A DNA stretch of 64,000 nucleotides from Streptomyces sp. NBC_01235 (GTDB lineage: Bacteria; Actinomycetota; Actinomycetes; Streptomycetales; Streptomycetaceae), in contig NZ_CP108513.1 in the NCBI RefSeq assembly GCF_035989285.1, forward strand, positions 9,858,001 to 9,922,000, written 5' to 3'. Below are positions 37,354 through 45,888 of this stretch, piece by piece (within the stretch, counting starts at the first letter, position 1; every line of letters begins with the position of its first letter). A model generated the notes under the pieces. That model was not told the DNA's origin. It searched no databases and was given only the letters and a program-made list of their open reading frames with translations. The position numbers and the translations under genes are program-made.

Positions 37354-38022
37354 TCAGCGGACCTCGACCAGGCGGGCGAAGGCGACGACGTTCCCGTCGT
37401 ATCCGTTCGCCTTGGAGAAACCGCCGCCGCAGGTGATGATCCGCAGTTCGGGAGAGCCCTTGGAGGCATAGACGCGGTCACCGGGGAAGTTGTTCTTCTC
37501 GAAGACCTCGATGCCGTAGATCTCGAAGGCCGCGGTCTTTCCGTCTTTCCGCGCCACCTCGACGCGGTTTCCCTTCTTCAGAGCTCCGAGACCGTAGAAA
37601 ACGGCGGGGCCCAGTTTGTTGTCGACATGGCCGACGACGACCGCCGTCCCCTTCTCGCCGGGAGAGACCCCGCCCGTGAACCAGCCGGCCAGGTTCGGGT
37701 CCTCCGGCGGCGGCGCGGCCACCCAGCCGTCCGTGTCCAGGCCGACCGGCATGACCGGCGCGTCCACCCGGATGGCGGGGATCTGCACCCGGTCCGGCAC
37801 GGCGTACGGCAGCGGAGCCGGGGTCCGGCCGAAGGCGCCGGCGGTGCGGCTGTCCGCGGCCGCCGCCGAGGCCGGCTGCGGCGGGCCGATGTCGAACTCC
37901 CCCGACCCGTTGCGGATGAGCGCGAGACCGGTCAGCAGAACAAGCGCTATCACGCCCCATGGGGCGCGCTTCTTCTGCCGCTCCTCTTCTTCCGCCACCT
38001 CGGACAGCTCGTACGCAGACAT
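37354..38022 (-). CDS. Class F sortase
   Basis: A 222-aa membrane-anchored transpeptidase. A charged leader (AEEEERQKKR) is followed by one membrane helix (about 25-42, WGVIALVLLTGLALI) and a sortase domain. The catalytic His is in VVVGHVDN, the Cys in RIITCGGGF and the Arg in NVVAFARL. Class F enzymes are the actinobacterial short sortases with uncertain substrates. ATG 38022 with AAGGGGAT before it; the longer frame to 38316 encodes nothing sortase-like. It faces two surface-protein genes, neither with an obvious LPxTG. Confidence 0.92.
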   Translation of the reverse strand: MSAYELSEVAEEEERQKKRAPWGVIALVLLTGLALIRNGSGEFDIGPPQPASAAAADSRTAGAFGRTPAPLPYAVPDRVQIPAIRVDAPVMPVGLDTDGWVAAPPPEDPNLAGWFTGGVSPGEKGTAVVVGHVDNKLGPAVFYGLGALKKGNRVEVARKDGKTAAFEIYGIEVFEKNNFPGDRVYASKGSPELRIITCGGGFSKANGYDGNVVAFARLVEVR

Positions 38023-38356
38023 TCGCCATCCCCTTTCGACGCGGCCGTCGCCACGTCCTTTTCGCGCATACGAGAACGCTAAGTCCCGAGCGGGAAACCG
38101 GCGACGGGGCAGCAGCGAACGGGTGGCCCCCATGTCCTTCGGTGCGCCATCCGAGTTGCCGACGGCAGGAATTTTCTGACGGTCCGTGACCTGCGGTGAT
38201 ATCCGATTGTGTGCATGTCGCCCGGCGTGTCCTCTCACCAGGACGGACCATTCCCGAAATGCGGGCGCGCGCACGGCATCTGAGGGTCTTTCCGGGAGGT
38301 GCTTTCTCGCCGACATGCCGGGGACGGGCCCCGGGGCGCCTCCCGCGGAGGATCAC
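38023..38356. other. 334-bp divergent spacer between sortase and surface-protein genes
   Basis: It carries both promoters. GGGCCCCGGGGCGCCTCCCGC near 38330 is partly self-complementary. No ORF with a ribosome site, RNA gene or repeat was recognised. Confidence 0.4.
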
Positions 38357-38863
38357 ATGCGTACCACTCGTGTCCTGGCGGCCTCGGCGGTCTCAGCCGC
38401 CGCGGTCGCCGCCCTCGGCCTCGCCGCTCCCACGGCGCTCGCGCGCGACGGCATGGGCGTCAGCCCGAGCAACATCGTCGTCCTGCCCGCCGTCATCGCC
38501 CGCGGCGGACAGATCACGGTCACCGTCGACGGCTGCCCCGGCGGCGGTTTCATGACGTCGCCCGCCTTCGCGCAGGCCACGCTGACCCCCATCAGCGGCG
38601 CCAACCAGACCGCCAAGGGAACGGCGACCATCAACGACAACGCCCGGCCCGGCCCGTACGACATCACCGTCAACTGCTCCGGCCGGACCCTGACCCGCCC
38701 GGCCGCCTTCACCGTCATCGGCGGCGTCCGCGGCGGTCTCGGCGGCAGCAGCACCAGCGGCGCCACGCCGACCGACATGGCCATCGGCGGCGGGCTCGTC
38801 GCCGCGGCGGTGGTCGGCGGCGGTCTGTTCTGGATGCGGCGCCGCGCCGAGCGCCGCATCTGA
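38357..38863 (+). CDS. Secreted surface protein with C-terminal membrane anchor (type A of a paralogous pair)
   Basis: 168 aa. Signal peptide to about residue 29 (MRTTRVLAASAVSAAAVAALG, cleavage near ALA-RDG). Then a beta-rich domain with VLPAVIARGGQITVTVDGC and two paired Cys, a Gly/Ser/Thr linker, a membrane helix (GGGLVAAAVVGGGLFWM) and an RRRAERR stop-transfer tail. ATG 38357 with GCGGAGGA upstream. It is related to the convergent gene at 38966 by the GGQIT-VD block and layout. It has no LPxTG before the helix. Function unknown; probably a small surface protein near the sortase. Confidence 0.8.
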   Translation: MRTTRVLAASAVSAAAVAALGLAAPTALARDGMGVSPSNIVVLPAVIARGGQITVTVDGCPGGGFMTSPAFAQATLTPISGANQTAKGTATINDNARPGPYDITVNCSGRTLTRPAAFTVIGGVRGGLGGSSTSGATPTDMAIGGGLVAAAVVGGGLFWMRRRAERRI

Positions 38864-38898
38864 GCTCCGCTCCCGCCCCTCGAAGGCCGCACGTGACA

Positions 38899-38943
38899 CA
38901 GGCCTTCGCCCCGGTCCCTGCTGGGATCCGGGGCGAAGGCCTG
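38899..38943. terminator. Bidirectional stem-loop between the two surface-protein genes
   Basis: CAGGCCTTCGCCCCGG...(38899) pairs with CCGGGGCGAAGGCCTG (to 38943) with one bulged base near the loop; the stem is about 19 bp. It lies between convergent stops at 38863 and 38966. Confidence 0.8.
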
Positions 38944-38965
38944 CGCGCGGCGGGGCCGTCGGCCG

Positions 38966-39496
38966 TCAGCCGCCGTCCTCCCCGTTACGGCGCCGCGAGA
39001 GGTAGTACGCGGCGCCGACCGATCCGGCGATGAGCGCGGTGCCCAGCCCGATCTCCTCGAGGTCGAACCCGGCGACGCTGCCGCCCTCGCCGGCCTGCAC
39101 ACCCCGCGGCACCGGAGTGACATGGTCCGGACGGCCGCCGGCGATCGTCAGCTCCTTGACGGCGCTGATGCCGCCGCAGGCGAACGTCACCCGGTACGAC
39201 GCGCCCACCCTGGCCTCCCAGTCGACCAGGGCCACCGCCGACGAGGACCCCCTCGGGATGACGACCGTGTCGAACACCCCCGACGAGACCGTCACGGAGC
39301 TTCTGCAGCCACTGGCGCCGCGGTCCACCTGAAGGGTGATCTGCCCGCCCGCCGCGATGGTCAACGGCAGCACGCCATAGCCGTTGGACATGACGTAGTG
39401 GTTGTCGTCGTCGCCGCTCGCGAAGGCGACCGGTGCGGAGAGGGTCAGGGCGGTCACGCCCAGCAGTGCGGCCGAAGCGACGCGTATCGCGCGCAT
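38966..39496 (-). CDS. Secreted surface protein with C-terminal membrane anchor (type B of a paralogous pair)
   Basis: 176 aa. A signal peptide (RVASAALLGVTALTLSAPVAFA) is followed by a beta-rich region with VLPLTIAAGGQITLQVDRG and two Cys (SGCRSS, FACGG). A linker leads to a weak membrane helix (IGLGTALIAGSVGAAYYL) and SRRRNGEDGG. The shared xxLPxxIAxGGQIT-VD segment and the same domain order show it is a diverged paralogue of the 38357 gene, pointing toward it. Function unknown. Confidence 0.8.
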   Translation of the reverse strand: MRAIRVASAALLGVTALTLSAPVAFASGDDDNHYVMSNGYGVLPLTIAAGGQITLQVDRGASGCRSSVTVSSGVFDTVVIPRGSSSAVALVDWEARVGASYRVTFACGGISAVKELTIAGGRPDHVTPVPRGVQAGEGGSVAGFDLEEIGLGTALIAGSVGAAYYLSRRRNGEDGG

Positions 39497-39762
39497 GGTG
39501 GATCCTCCGGTCCCCGAGGAGCAGCTGCGGACCTTTTTCCGCTTGCGCGATCAATGCACCTCGATGACCGAAACGCTAGGAACATGTGTGCGCTCCCGCG
39601 ATCGCAGTCGCGCGAATGGGGTAAGCGTGTGGGCCGCACAGGGGACGCCGTTCGTGCGACCGGGGGACGGCGGCGGCGTGGCGGCCGTCCCCCGGTGCGG
39701 GAACGTGAGGGTGAGCGGGCGTCAGCCCTTGCGGGACCTCATCCCTTGGATCGTGCGGGACC

Positions 39763-40527
39763 TCATCCCTTGAATCGGGGGAAGAGGTGGAGGAACGGCT
39801 CCGCCGACGCGGTGATGCCCCGGCTGTAGGGCGCGTCGAAGTCCCAGATCAGGAAGAGCAGGAAGGCGATGAGCGCGGAGAACAGTCCGGCCAGGACCAG
39901 TTCACGGGGCGTACGCCGGATCTGCAGGGCGAAGACCATGCCGATCGTGATGACGGCCCCGGCCAGCAGCCCGAACCACACCACGCCGGGCATGGTCGCC
40001 CCGGTCGAGGCCGCGCGGGCGTTGCGCGCCTGGTCGGCGGCGGCCATCTGGTCGAGCAGCGGCTGGTAGGCCTGCGCCTGGAAGTCGGACGTCGGCTGGT
40101 GGTCGGTGACGTCGACCCGGATCCGTTCGAGGAGTTCGTCGCCGCGCTCGGTCACCTCGCCGTCGTCGGCCATCTTCTTCCACTCGGTGGTGACGACGTG
40201 TCCGACATAGGCGTTGACATCCTCCCGAATGCGGTCACGGACGTCCGCCGGGTAGACCCGCACGCGCTCCGAGATCTCGTGCAGCGCCTGGGCCTCCGCC
40301 TGCACGTGGTCCTGGGCGACGCTGCGCGCCTCCCAGACACCCGCGATGGCCAGGCCCAGCACGATGGCGTACACCACGCCGATCCACATCGTCATGTACT
40401 CGATGACGTCCGGTGTCTCGGAGGGGTCCTCGTCCTCGGGCGCCCTGCGGTGCCGTACGAGGGTGACGACGACCACCACCGCGCACGCGGCGAGCATCGC
40501 GAGGGTGAGAACAAGCCATTCCGGCAA
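39763..40527 (-). CDS. Membrane protein of the DUF4239 (bestrophin-like) type
   Basis: A 254-aa protein with two N-terminal hydrophobic helices (LTLAMLAACAVVVVVTLV, MWIGVVYAIVLGLAIAGVW), a soluble helical middle (about 70-170) and two C-terminal helices (GVVWFGLLAGAVITIGMVF, GLFSALIAFLLFLIWDF). This 2+2 pattern and the EYMTMWIGVVYAIVLG block fit DUF4239. The TTG start at 40527 has GGAGG seven bases before. It lies 21 nt after the Pro/Thr-rich gene, so the two form a unit. Role unknown. Confidence 0.8.
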   Translation of the reverse strand: MPEWLVLTLAMLAACAVVVVVTLVRHRRAPEDEDPSETPDVIEYMTMWIGVVYAIVLGLAIAGVWEARSVAQDHVQAEAQALHEISERVRVYPADVRDRIREDVNAYVGHVVTTEWKKMADDGEVTERGDELLERIRVDVTDHQPTSDFQAQAYQPLLDQMAAADQARNARAASTGATMPGVVWFGLLAGAVITIGMVFALQIRRTPRELVLAGLFSALIAFLLFLIWDFDAPYSRGITASAEPFLHLFPRFKG

Positions 40528-40548
40528 GTGATGCCTCCAGGATCATCG

Positions 40549-41172
40549 TTAGCGCGGTCGCAGCGCGGCGACGGCGATCACCGCGGGCACGGTGATGAGC
40601 AGGACGTAGGTGACCGGCGACTGGCCACCGGGGGCGGGCCGCTGGTGCACCGAGGAGCGGTACGCCGGATAGGTCACCGAGGTCGCGGAGGGGTGTGGTG
40701 TGGGGGAGGGCGTAGGGGTGGGAGTCGGCGTCGGCGTCGGGGTGGGGGCCGGCCGGGGGAGGGGTGCCGCGGGCCGGGGCGGCGCGGGCGCCGGTGGCTT
40801 CGGGCGCGGCTTCGGCGCGGGCGGCCCGGGCTCGGGGGGCGGCGTCGGGGTGGGTTTCGGGGGCGGGCTGGGGGTCGGGGTCGGTGTGGGGGGCGGCGTC
40901 GGCTTGGGCGGTGGCTTCGGTTTCGGTGGTGTGGGAGTCGGGGTGGGTGTCGGCGTCTGCTGCGGGCACACCGGGGGAGTCGGCCACGAGTTGCTCCCCG
41001 CGACCGCCACCGCGTCGACGCCGTCCGGGCCCGTCGAGGCGTATGCGCACGCGTCGGCCGCGGCCACCCCGGCCGGTGCGGCCGCGAGGATCCAGGCCAC
41101 AATCACCAGGGCCAACGCCCTTGTGACGAGGGCGGATCGGGTCTGCTGGGGTCCTTGCACGACGGAGATCAT
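40549..41172 (-). CDS. Secreted Pro/Thr-rich wall-spanning protein
   Basis: 207 aa. A signal peptide (ALALVIVAWILAAAPAGVAAA) and a short Cys-containing head (ACAYASTGPDG...VCPQQ) are followed by about 100 residues of PTPTP, PKPKP and PPKP repeats. A C-terminal hydrophobic helix (VTYVLLITVPAVIAVAAL) ends in RPR. The design suits a rigid stalk through the cell wall holding a small disulfide head. The head and hydrophobic tail exceed what low complexity would give by chance. Operon with the DUF4239 gene. Confidence 0.65.
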   Translation of the reverse strand: MISVVQGPQQTRSALVTRALALVIVAWILAAAPAGVAAADACAYASTGPDGVDAVAVAGSNSWPTPPVCPQQTPTPTPTPTPPKPKPPPKPTPPPTPTPTPSPPPKPTPTPPPEPGPPAPKPRPKPPAPAPPRPAAPLPRPAPTPTPTPTPTPTPSPTPHPSATSVTYPAYRSSVHQRPAPGGQSPVTYVLLITVPAVIAVAALRPR

Positions 41173-41508
41173 GCGGCCTCACGCGGCGGCCCACGCCTGC
41201 GCCCGGCGGGGATTGCCCCGAACGGGGGAAGTTCGGGTCCGAAGGTTTGCCGATGGTGCGTCCGCGCATCCGGCCCGTCGCGTGCATGTGCGACCGAGTG
41301 GCAGGTCGAACCACCGGCCGACCCACCCGGCCGACCCTGGCCGCCTCGCAGGCGGACTCACCGGCCGCGTCACAGGTCGCGTCACAGGTCGCGGAAAGTT
41401 TTTTGTGCCGGGTTTGAACACAACGACCGCCCGCATGCGTACTCAGGGCCGTGCGGCGGCGCAGCAGGGCGCTGCAACACCCTTGTGACGATCGGGGAGT
41501 TGTTGACG
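41173..41508. other. 336-bp divergent spacer with a 12-bp tandem repeat
   Basis: GCGTCACAGGTC is repeated head to tail at 41367-41378 and 41379-41390. It is followed by the AT-rich AAAGTTTTTT (about 41395-41405), which may hold the promoter of the downstream lipoprotein. No gene was seen. Confidence 0.45.
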
Positions 41509-42504
41509 ATGAAGACCACCTGGCGGAGCGCCTCACTCGCGGCGGGCACCGTGGCCGTTCTGGCGCTGACTTCGGCGTGCGGATCGGAAAGCGGCACGTC
41601 GGCGTCGAGCCAGAACGTCGGGGCCACGGCCCCGGCCGGTGGCATCGGCGGCGTCGGCAGCGGCTACGGCGGGGTCGGCGCCAGTGCGAGCGCCAGCGTG
41701 ACCGGCGGTGTCGGCACGGGTACCGGTACCGGCGCTCAGACCGCGGGCGCCGGTGAACTGGCCATCTCCGCGAACGCCGAGCTCGGCAAGATCCTTACCG
41801 ACAGTGCCGGCAAGACCCTCTACCGCTTCGACGCGGACACCGCCGAACCGCCGAAGTCGAACTGCGAGGGCGACTGCGCGACCACCTGGCCGCCGGTGTC
41901 CGCCGACGACCTCAGCGCCGGTGACGGCATCGACAAGTCGCTGCTCGGCGAGGTCACCCGCCCCGACGGCAGCAAGCAGCTCACCGTCGGCGGCTGGCCC
42001 GCCTACTACTACGCGAAGGACGCCAAGGCGGGTGACACCACCGGCCAGGGCGTGGGCAACAAGTGGTTCGCCCTGGCCCCCGACGGCAAGAAGGCCAAGT
42101 CGGACTCGGGCTCGGGTTCGGGCTCGGACTCCGCCCAGGCGGGGCTGTCCGTCCGCAAGGACGCCAACCTCGGTGACATCGTCGTCGACAAGAGCGGCAT
42201 GACGGTCTACCGCTTCCTCAAGGACAAGGCGTGGCCGAAGCCGGTGTCGAACTGCAACGGCGCCTGCCGGGACAAGTGGCCGGTCGTCGAGCCCGTCGAC
42301 TTCGCCGACACCAAGGGGATCCAGAAGAAGGGCTACATGAACTTCACCCGGGGCGACGGCGACCCGCAGCAGACCATCAACTGCTTCCCGATCTACACCT
42401 TCTCCGGTGACAAGGCCCCCGGAGACATCAATGGGCAAGGCGTCGGCGGTACCTGGTACGCCGTGGCTCCCAACGGAGACCTGGTCGGCGCGCCCAAGCA
42501 GTAG
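41509..42504 (+). CDS. Lipoprotein with two secreted-repeat (COG4315-type) domains
   Basis: 331 aa. A lipoprotein signal with lipobox LTSAC (Cys24) is followed by a Gly/Ser/Ala linker. Two homologous repeats follow, about 90-195 and 215-325. Each has the pattern LGxIxxDxxGxTxYRF, then a CxGxC pair (CEGDCATTWPP; CNGACRDKWPV), Y(Y/F)-x and a final GxGxxWxAxAPxG. ATG 41509 with GGGGAG upstream. Members of this family sit on the outer membrane face of actinobacteria; redox or heme roles have been suggested, but none is proven. Single gene, closed by a hairpin. Confidence 0.9.
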   Translation: MKTTWRSASLAAGTVAVLALTSACGSESGTSASSQNVGATAPAGGIGGVGSGYGGVGASASASVTGGVGTGTGTGAQTAGAGELAISANAELGKILTDSAGKTLYRFDADTAEPPKSNCEGDCATTWPPVSADDLSAGDGIDKSLLGEVTRPDGSKQLTVGGWPAYYYAKDAKAGDTTGQGVGNKWFALAPDGKKAKSDSGSGSGSDSAQAGLSVRKDANLGDIVVDKSGMTVYRFLKDKAWPKPVSNCNGACRDKWPVVEPVDFADTKGIQKKGYMNFTRGDGDPQQTINCFPIYTFSGDKAPGDINGQGVGGTWYAVAPNGDLVGAPKQ

Positions 42505-42563
42505 AGATCACCTCCCCAGGGCTGATCCCCGCAACTGCTTGAACCAGCGCGTCCGATCACCGG

Positions 42564-42596
42564 TCCGCCCCCTCCACGCCGCACGGAGGGGGCGGA
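42564..42596 (+). terminator. 12-bp stem-loop after the lipoprotein gene
   Basis: TCCGCCCCCTCC (42564-42575) and GGAGGGGGCGGA (42585-42596) pair perfectly around a 9-nt loop, followed by a T-containing tail (TCGTCGTTTT). A good intrinsic terminator. Confidence 0.85.
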
Positions 42597-42728
42597 TCGT
42601 CGTTTTCCCGTTGATACCGCGTATGCGTAGACTTTCGCCGCCCTCGGGGCCGTTTCGGAACTCTCCGGAGCGGCCCGGGCACTTTTCGTAGCCCCTCGGG
42701 GGTCGTCGATTCGGCACGTGCCGCAGGC

Positions 42729-42752
42729 AGTGACCGGGAACGGACGGTCAAT
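42729..42752. promoter_or_regulatory. Possible BldD-like inverted repeat
   Basis: AGTGACC (42729-42735) and GGTCAAT (42746-42752) form an imperfect inverted repeat about 80 bp before the methyltransferase start. It resembles the AGTGA-TCACT half-sites of BldD, the c-di-GMP-controlled developmental regulator. The rest of the 42505-42832 spacer shows only the terminator. Confidence 0.3.
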
Positions 42753-42832
42753 TTCCGTTTCCACTCGCCCGTTTGGCGGGCGATCAGTAGCCTCAGCTCG
42801 AACACCGGATCGCCTACGCCTTGGAGAGATAG

Positions 42833-43645
42833 ATGGAGCGTCCCGCCTGGGCCCCTCGGAGCATCGACATCTCGGTGCCGAGTGTCTCGCGGATCTACGA
42901 CTACTACCTGGGCGGTTCGCACAACTTCGAGGTCGACCGGGAAGCGGCCCGCAGGGCCATGGAGTTCATGCCGGGACTCCCGAAGATCATGCAGGCGAAC
43001 CGGGCGTTCATGCGCCGCGCCGTGCGTTTCGCGACCGGCGAGGGCATCACCCAGTTCCTCGACATAGGTTCCGGCATCCCCACCTTCGGCAACGTCCACG
43101 AGGTCGCCCAGGCGGCGAGCCCCGGGGCGCGCGTGGTCTACGTCGACCACGACCCGGTGGCCGTCGCGCACAGCCAGGCGGTGCTGGCCGGCAACGCCGA
43201 CGCCGACGTCGTGGCCGCCGACCTGCGCAAGCCGCAGGAGATCCTCGGCAGCCCGCAGGTGGAGCGACTCATCGACCTGGAGCGGCCGGTGGCGTTACTG
43301 CTCGTCGCCCTGCTCCACTTCGTGGAGGACGCGGACGATCCGTACGCGGCGGTGGCCGAGTTCGGTGCCGCGCTCGCGCCCGGCAGTCTGCTCGTGCTCA
43401 CGCATGCCTCGTACGAGGGAATCCCGCTGCCGCCGGAGCGGGCCGAGGGCGCGGTGGACGTATACAAGGACATTCGCAACCCGCTGATCATGCGCTCGCG
43501 TGCCGGGATCGAGCGGTTCTTCGAGGGGTACGACATGGTGGAACCGGGACTGGTGCCGATGCCGCACTGGCGGCCGGACACGGCGCCGGAGGACGACGAC
43601 CCCTGGGCCTTCTCCGGTTTCGCCGGCGTGGGGCGTACGTCGTGA
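42833..43645 (+). CDS. SAM-dependent methyltransferase (PF04672/DUF574-type)
   Basis: A 270-aa protein of the large Streptomyces methyltransferase family that begins with SVSRIYDYYLGGSHNFEVDREAA. The SAM-binding motif is FLDIGSGIPTFGNVHE, followed by VVYVDHDPVAVAHSQ and LLVALLHFVEDADDP. The substrate is unknown for the family. ATG 42833 with GGAGAG upstream. Its stop overlaps the GTG of the GGDEF-EAL gene (GTGA), so the two are translated together, an unusual link between methylation and c-di-GMP turnover. Confidence 0.9.
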   Translation: MERPAWAPRSIDISVPSVSRIYDYYLGGSHNFEVDREAARRAMEFMPGLPKIMQANRAFMRRAVRFATGEGITQFLDIGSGIPTFGNVHEVAQAASPGARVVYVDHDPVAVAHSQAVLAGNADADVVAADLRKPQEILGSPQVERLIDLERPVALLLVALLHFVEDADDPYAAVAEFGAALAPGSLLVLTHASYEGIPLPPERAEGAVDVYKDIRNPLIMRSRAGIERFFEGYDMVEPGLVPMPHWRPDTAPEDDDPWAFSGFAGVGRTS

Positions 43646-45777
43646 GCGCGGAGCCGGACGGGCCGGAGGACAGACTGAGGCGGTTCGTGACGATCTGGAG
43701 CCGGGCCGTGTTCCCGGTGACCTCGACGTCGCTGACCCGGCCCGAACTCGAGGAGCAACTCCTGCCGTCGGCCCGGCGGTTGCGCGAGGCGCTGCTGGAG
43801 CGGGCCTTCGACGCGGACGCCGGCAAGGCGGTGGGCGCCGCCCTCGTCGACGTGCACTGCACCGACCCCGAGGCGCTCAGCCGCGCCCTCGACTGCGTGG
43901 ACGCCTACCTGGTGCTCTACTGCGGCGAGGACGGCCCCCAGGAGGACCTGCGCACCCGCGCCTCGCGGCTCCAGCACGCCATGGCGGCCGGGTACGCGCA
44001 GGCGCTGCGCGAGCGCACGCTCGCCGAGCAGGAGGCCATCGCCCAGGCCGCGTTGCGGGCCCAGGGCGTGGTCGCGCAGGCGCTGCACGCGAGTGAGGCC
44101 CGCTTCCGCGCGGTCTTCGAGGGCGCCGCGATAGGAATCGGCATCGCCGACCTCGAGGGCAACGTCCTTCAGGTCAACGGGGCGTTGCTGCGCATGTTCG
44201 GAGGGTCCGAGAAGACCCTGCGGGGCCGCAGGGTGCAGGACCTGACCCATCCCGAGGACGCGCCGCAGACCTGGAAGCTCTACGACGAACTCGTCCGCGG
44301 CGACCGCGAGCACTACCACACGGAGAAGGCGTTCAGCCGCCCGGACGGAACGGTTCTGTGGACCAACCTGACGGTCTCCCTGCTGCGGGACGCCGACGGC
44401 AACCCGCAGTACCAGCTCGCCCTGATGGAGGACACCACCGAGCGCCGGCTGCTCAACCTCCGGCTGCGCTACGAGGCCACCCACGACGCGCTGACCGGCC
44501 TGCCCAACCGCACCCTGTTCTTCGAACGCCTGGAGAAGGCGCTGGGGGTCGGCGAGGGCCAGCGCTTCGGTCTGTGCTACCTCGACCTGGACGGCTTCAA
44601 GACCATCAACGACAGTCTCGGACACGCGGCCGGCGACCGGCTGCTCGTCGAGGTCGCCGACCGGCTGCAGTCCTGCGCGACGGCGCCCGGCGAGATGGTC
44701 GCGCGCCTCGGCGGCGACGAGTTCGTGGCGCTGACCACCGGCCCCGACACCCGCCACGAGGTCGACGAGCTCGCCGCACGCATCATGAACGCCCTGCTCG
44801 CGCCGGTCAGCATCGACGGCCGTGAGCTGACCGTGCGGGGCAGCATCGGCATCGTCGAGGGGCCGGCCGGGGAGCGCAGCGCGGCGGAGGTGCTGCGCAG
44901 CGCCGACATCACCATGTACCGGGCCAAGTCGGCGGGCGGCAACCGCTTCGAGCTCGCCGACCCGGAGGCCGACGCCCGCGCGATCACCCGGCACGGGCTG
45001 ACCACGGCGCTTCCTGCGGCCCTCGAACGCGGCGAGTTCTTCATCGAGTACCAGCCGCTCGTCCACCTCGGCGACGGGAGTGTGCGCGGCGCGGAGGCCC
45101 TGGTGCGCTGGCTGCACCCGCAGCACGGGGTGCTCGGCCCCGACCGGTTCATCCCGCTCGCCGAGCACACCGGGCTGATCGTGCCGCTCGGCCGCTGGGT
45201 CCTTCAGGAGTCGGTCCGGCAGGCCGGCGAGTGGCGGGAGCGGCGCGGCGACACGGATCCCCTCCGCATCAACGTCAACCTCTCCCCGTGCCAGCTCACC
45301 CACCCCGGCCTGGTCCAGGACACCGTCGACATCCTGGAGCGCGCGGGCGTCGAGCCGGAGGCCCTGTGCCTGGAGGTGACGGAGTCGGCGCTGATCGGCG
45401 CCGACGACGACCTGCTCAAACCCCTGCGCCAACTCGCCGAGATGGGCGTCGACATCGCCCTCGACGACTTCGGCACCGGCTACTCCAACCTCGCCAACCT
45501 GCGCCGCCTCCCGGTGAACGTCCTCAAGCTGGACCGTTCCTTCACCCAGGGCATGCAGCAGTTCCCGGCGGACCCCGTCGACCTCAAGATCGTCGAGGGG
45601 ATCGTTTCTCTTGCCCACAGCCTGAACCTCGCGGTCACGGTGGAGGGAGTGGAGACCGGCGCACAGGCCGAGCAGCTCCGCATACTGGGCTGCGACACGG
45701 CCCAGGGCTGGTACTACGCCCGCCCGGGCCCGCCGGACCGGCTCCACGAACTGGCCCTGGTGGACGCGACGGGGTGA
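43642..45777 (+). CDS. PAS-GGDEF-EAL cyclic di-GMP signalling protein (CdgA-like)
   Basis: A 711-aa cytosolic protein. An N-terminal helical region (about 1-145) precedes a PAS domain (about 150-270, FRAVFEGAAIGIGIADL). The GGDEF domain (about 285-440) has DALTGLPNR, LDLDGFKTIND and an intact active site RLGGDEFVAL. The EAL domain (about 455-705) has intact GAEALVRW, NVNLSP, EVTESAL, DDFGTGYSN and KLDRSF. Both cyclase and phosphodiesterase could be active. Architecture and length match Streptomyces CdgA, a diguanylate cyclase tied to development; orthology is inferred. GTG 43642 overlaps the methyltransferase stop. Confidence 0.93.
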   Translation: MSAEPDGPEDRLRRFVTIWSRAVFPVTSTSLTRPELEEQLLPSARRLREALLERAFDADAGKAVGAALVDVHCTDPEALSRALDCVDAYLVLYCGEDGPQEDLRTRASRLQHAMAAGYAQALRERTLAEQEAIAQAALRAQGVVAQALHASEARFRAVFEGAAIGIGIADLEGNVLQVNGALLRMFGGSEKTLRGRRVQDLTHPEDAPQTWKLYDELVRGDREHYHTEKAFSRPDGTVLWTNLTVSLLRDADGNPQYQLALMEDTTERRLLNLRLRYEATHDALTGLPNRTLFFERLEKALGVGEGQRFGLCYLDLDGFKTINDSLGHAAGDRLLVEVADRLQSCATAPGEMVARLGGDEFVALTTGPDTRHEVDELAARIMNALLAPVSIDGRELTVRGSIGIVEGPAGERSAAEVLRSADITMYRAKSAGGNRFELADPEADARAITRHGLTTALPAALERGEFFIEYQPLVHLGDGSVRGAEALVRWLHPQHGVLGPDRFIPLAEHTGLIVPLGRWVLQESVRQAGEWRERRGDTDPLRINVNLSPCQLTHPGLVQDTVDILERAGVEPEALCLEVTESALIGADDDLLKPLRQLAEMGVDIALDDFGTGYSNLANLRRLPVNVLKLDRSFTQGMQQFPADPVDLKIVEGIVSLAHSLNLAVTVEGVETGAQAEQLRILGCDTAQGWYYARPGPPDRLHELALVDATG

Positions 45778-45888
45778 GGGGGGCGGGGTGAGCGGGATGG
45801 CGGGGGCGGCGCACCTCGGTCGCGTCGCGTGGGCCCCGCCATCGGGCACCTGACTACAGCGCCGTCGGACGACGTCCCCGCCCGGCCG

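Noticed and set aside
40700..40980. 262-codon plus-strand Gly/Val-rich frame (GVGVGVGVG)
   Set aside because: Mirror of the Pro/Thr repeat of the minus-strand gene, which has a signal peptide and ribosome site.
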